Source of the DNA: Fidelibacterota bacterium
GTDB lineage: Bacteria > Fidelibacterota > Fidelibacteria > Fidelibacterales > Fidelibacteraceae
NCBI GenBank assembly: GCA_030629925.1
Contig: DAOVOB010000070.1
Location: forward strand, 1-6,386
Length of the DNA stretch: 6,386 bases
Direction: 5' to 3'
A program made the translations under genes and the position numbers. Numbering within the stretch: position 1 is the first letter of the stretch; every line of letters begins with the position of its first letter. The notes beneath the pieces are model-generated. The model was not told the DNA's origin and ran no database searches. It saw only the letters and a program-made list of their open reading frames with translations. Below, one piece after another: positions 5,111 to 6,386 of the stretch.

Positions 5111-5713
5111 TTAATGGATTTTACCAATGATTTTTCCATTGCTGGCATTTTTGATTTCATCGATAATTTTATTCGTATCATTCTCATCAATTTCAATATT
5201 AATATTAATATCTTCTGCAAAATTCTGCTCTAAATTAATCAAATGATATTGATTTACGACTCGCAATATGATAGGATGTTGCTCGTAAGAGCAAGTAAAG
5301 TTAATTTTATCTCCAATCTCTACAGTTTTGATCTTTGCTGCATCAAGTGTGTCGGATGCCGATTGCCCGTAAGCACGGATCAATCCGCCCGTTCCTAATT
5401 TTGTCCCACCATAGTAGCGAATTGAAATAATTAACACATGGGTCAAGTCCAATCGTTGGATAGCTCCATAAATAGGCTTTCCGGCCGTTCCGGAGGGCTC
5501 TCCGTCATCATTGTAACGGAATTTCATATCGTTTCCGTTGCCCAATTGCCAGGCATAACAGTGATGAGTTGCATCGTAGTATTTTTTACGAGTATCGTGT
5601 AAAATGGATTCGATTTCTTCAGAACTTTCAACGGGATAAGCAAAACCCAGGAATTTACTTCCTTTGATCGTGATCTTGGATTGTGAGGTTGATTTGATTG
5701 TTTTGTATATCAT
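5111..5713 (-). CDS. YigZ/IMPACT family protein (UPF0029 plus DUF1949)
   Basis: This 200-residue cytoplasmic protein is close to the usual family length. The N-terminal UPF0029/Impact domain (about 15-122) has the signature blocks DATHHCYAW (47-55), DDGEPSGTAGKPI (69-81) and RYYGGTKLGTGGLIRAYG (99-116). The C-terminal part (about 137-192) fits the DUF1949 ferredoxin-like domain. Eukaryotic IMPACT regulates the kinase GCN2; the bacterial role is not settled, with proposals around translation or nucleic-acid binding. Start ATG 5713 gives the normal MxYKTI N-terminus, although only a weak AGAACA precedes it and no good Shine-Dalgarno is visible. A GTAGAGACGC palindrome begins 14 bases upstream of the start. 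The gene is convergent with the RAYT, with REP hairpins between the two stops. Confidence 0.93.
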   Translation of the reverse strand: MIYKTIKSTSQSKITIKGSKFLGFAYPVESSEEIESILHDTRKKYYDATHHCYAWQLGNGNDMKFRYNDDGEPSGTAGKPIYGAIQRLDLTHVLIISIRYYGGTKLGTGGLIRAYGQSASDTLDAAKIKTVEIGDKINFTCSYEQHPIILRVVNQYHLINLEQNFAEDININIEIDENDTNKIIDEIKNASNGKIIGKIH

Positions 5714-5726
5714 ATTGTTCTGTTAG

Positions 5727-5767
5727 TGTAGAGACGCAACCCCGAAGCTTCGGGGTGCGTCTTTACA
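5727..5767. repeat. GTAGAGACGC-type REP palindrome
   Basis: The 16-base core CCCCGAAGCTTCGGGG (5740-5755) is perfectly palindromic. It is extended by A/T, then GACGC (5733-5737) with GCGTC (5757-5761), then GTAGA (5728-5732) with TTTAC (5762-5766), with one bulged A and one G-T pair. The GTAG foot with AGACGC stem resembles a widespread REP type, and differs from the GTACGGG type next to the RAYT. No T-run follows on the minus strand, so it is not a normal terminator. Confidence 0.8.
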
Positions 5768-5790
5768 GTACTGATAAAAATCAGGAATAA

Positions 5791-6386
5791 TTATTTCAAA
5801 AATGTAAATTTCTCTGCAATGATCGTTTCGTCAAAATGCAGAGCAACGATATAAACACCGGAACTTAGGTCGTTAGGAATAAACTGCAGATCATGCAATC
5901 CGCTGCTAAGATAATTTTCGGCAAGTAATCGTGAATAAACTTTTTTCCCCAATAAGTCATAGATGGCAAGTTGTCCCTGCAAATTATCCTCTAAGAGCAC
6001 GTATGAGAGGTTTAGTACTTGTTTGGTAGTCAGAGGATTAGGATACAAAGATGCAAGCTGGTCAGCACTGAGAGCAGTAAATGAGAAGGAACCTGTCACA
6101 TTATCTGCATCTGAACCTATCGCAATAATACAATCATTGAATTGTCCTCCATCAACAACCAGTGGAGTGGTGCCTATATGACGCACTTCACTTTGATGTC
6201 CGTCAAGACAGATCAAATTGGCATCGGTTCCTGCGGGGAATAGTGTTTCAAATAATAATATTTGATCGGGTAATCCGCTGATCTTAAAATATGAAACCAT
6301 CGGATCTGCCGGAAGGCTGATATTTTCACTTAAAGATGTGATAATATTGGAAGTATTATTGTCAAAGGAGATCGTTTCCATGTCAA
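5791..6386 (-). CDS. Secreted protein with type IX (Por) C-terminal sorting domain, C-terminal part (5' end outside window)
   Basis: The frame is open to the right edge and ends at TAA 5793-5791. A methionine at 6381 is present, but no signal peptide follows it, so the true start lies outside. Residue numbers here count from it. The last 90 residues are a Por secretion tail: SLYPNPLTTKQVLNLSYVL, GQLAIYDLLGKKVYS, YLSSGLHDLQF, LSSGVYIVALHFDE, IIAEKFTFLK. This domain directs export through the type IX system and is normally removed on the way to attachment or release. The region before it (about 1-105) is beta-rich and acidic, with a Cys58 and Cys84 pair. It has no enzyme motif I recognise and may be the end of a binding or adhesin-like domain. 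Type IX targeting is well supported; the function of the mature protein is unknown. Confidence 0.88.
   Translation of the reverse strand, partial: DMETISFDNNTSNIITSLSENISLPADPMVSYFKISGLPDQILLFETLFPAGTDANLICLDGHQSEVRHIGTTPLVVDGGQFNDCIIAIGSDADNVTGSFSFTALSADQLASLYPNPLTTKQVLNLSYVLLEDNLQGQLAIYDLLGKKVYSRLLAENYLSSGLHDLQFIPNDLSSGVYIVALHFDETIIAEKFTFLK

Noticed and set aside
5727..5767. The GTAGAGACGC palindrome as terminator of the type IX-secreted protein gene.
   Set aside because: No U-rich run follows the stem in the minus direction.

Overview
The window looks like chromosomal DNA from an AT-rich bacterium of the FCB group (Bacteroidota, Marinimicrobia, Cloacimonadota, Ignavibacteria or relatives). 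Three things suggest this: an aspartyl-tRNA synthetase that reads like Bacteroidota/FCB versions (DRYG and YRYLDLR segments), a protein ending in a type IX secretion (Por) sorting tail, and a lipoprotein of a kind common in that group. I cannot place it more closely by reading alone.

Left part (1-2511): the C-terminal end of a DUF819 membrane protein, a 287-base non-coding gap holding an inverted repeat built from CACAAAG-like words, then aspS, complete at 590 residues. A strong hairpin at 2465-2493 ends aspS and also serves the convergent gene on its right.

Middle (2512-4449): a minus-strand lipoprotein, and upstream of it a minus-strand CI/LexA-like repressor (HTH plus S24 domain). A small Cro-sized HTH gene points away from the repressor. 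The AT-rich DNA between them carries a TTGACA-N17-TAATAT promoter overlapped by an 8+6+8 inverted repeat. The same TGTAATAT word recurs twice in direct orientation just after the small HTH gene, ahead of a terminator. This has the layout of a phage immunity switch, but no other phage gene is present.

Right part (4450-6386): a REP-associated tyrosine transposase (RAYT) with its HFH motif and C-terminal tyrosine intact. Its ribosome-binding site contains a nine-G run, and a perfect REP-like palindrome lies inside its reading frame. Matching REP hairpins follow the gene, between it and a convergent YigZ/IMPACT-family gene. A different GTAGAGACGC-type palindrome separates yigZ from the C-terminal part of the type IX-secreted protein, which runs off the right edge.

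Most genes here are separate units rather than one pathway. The clear functional pairings are the divergent repressor/Cro-like pair with its operators, and the RAYT with its REP sequences.
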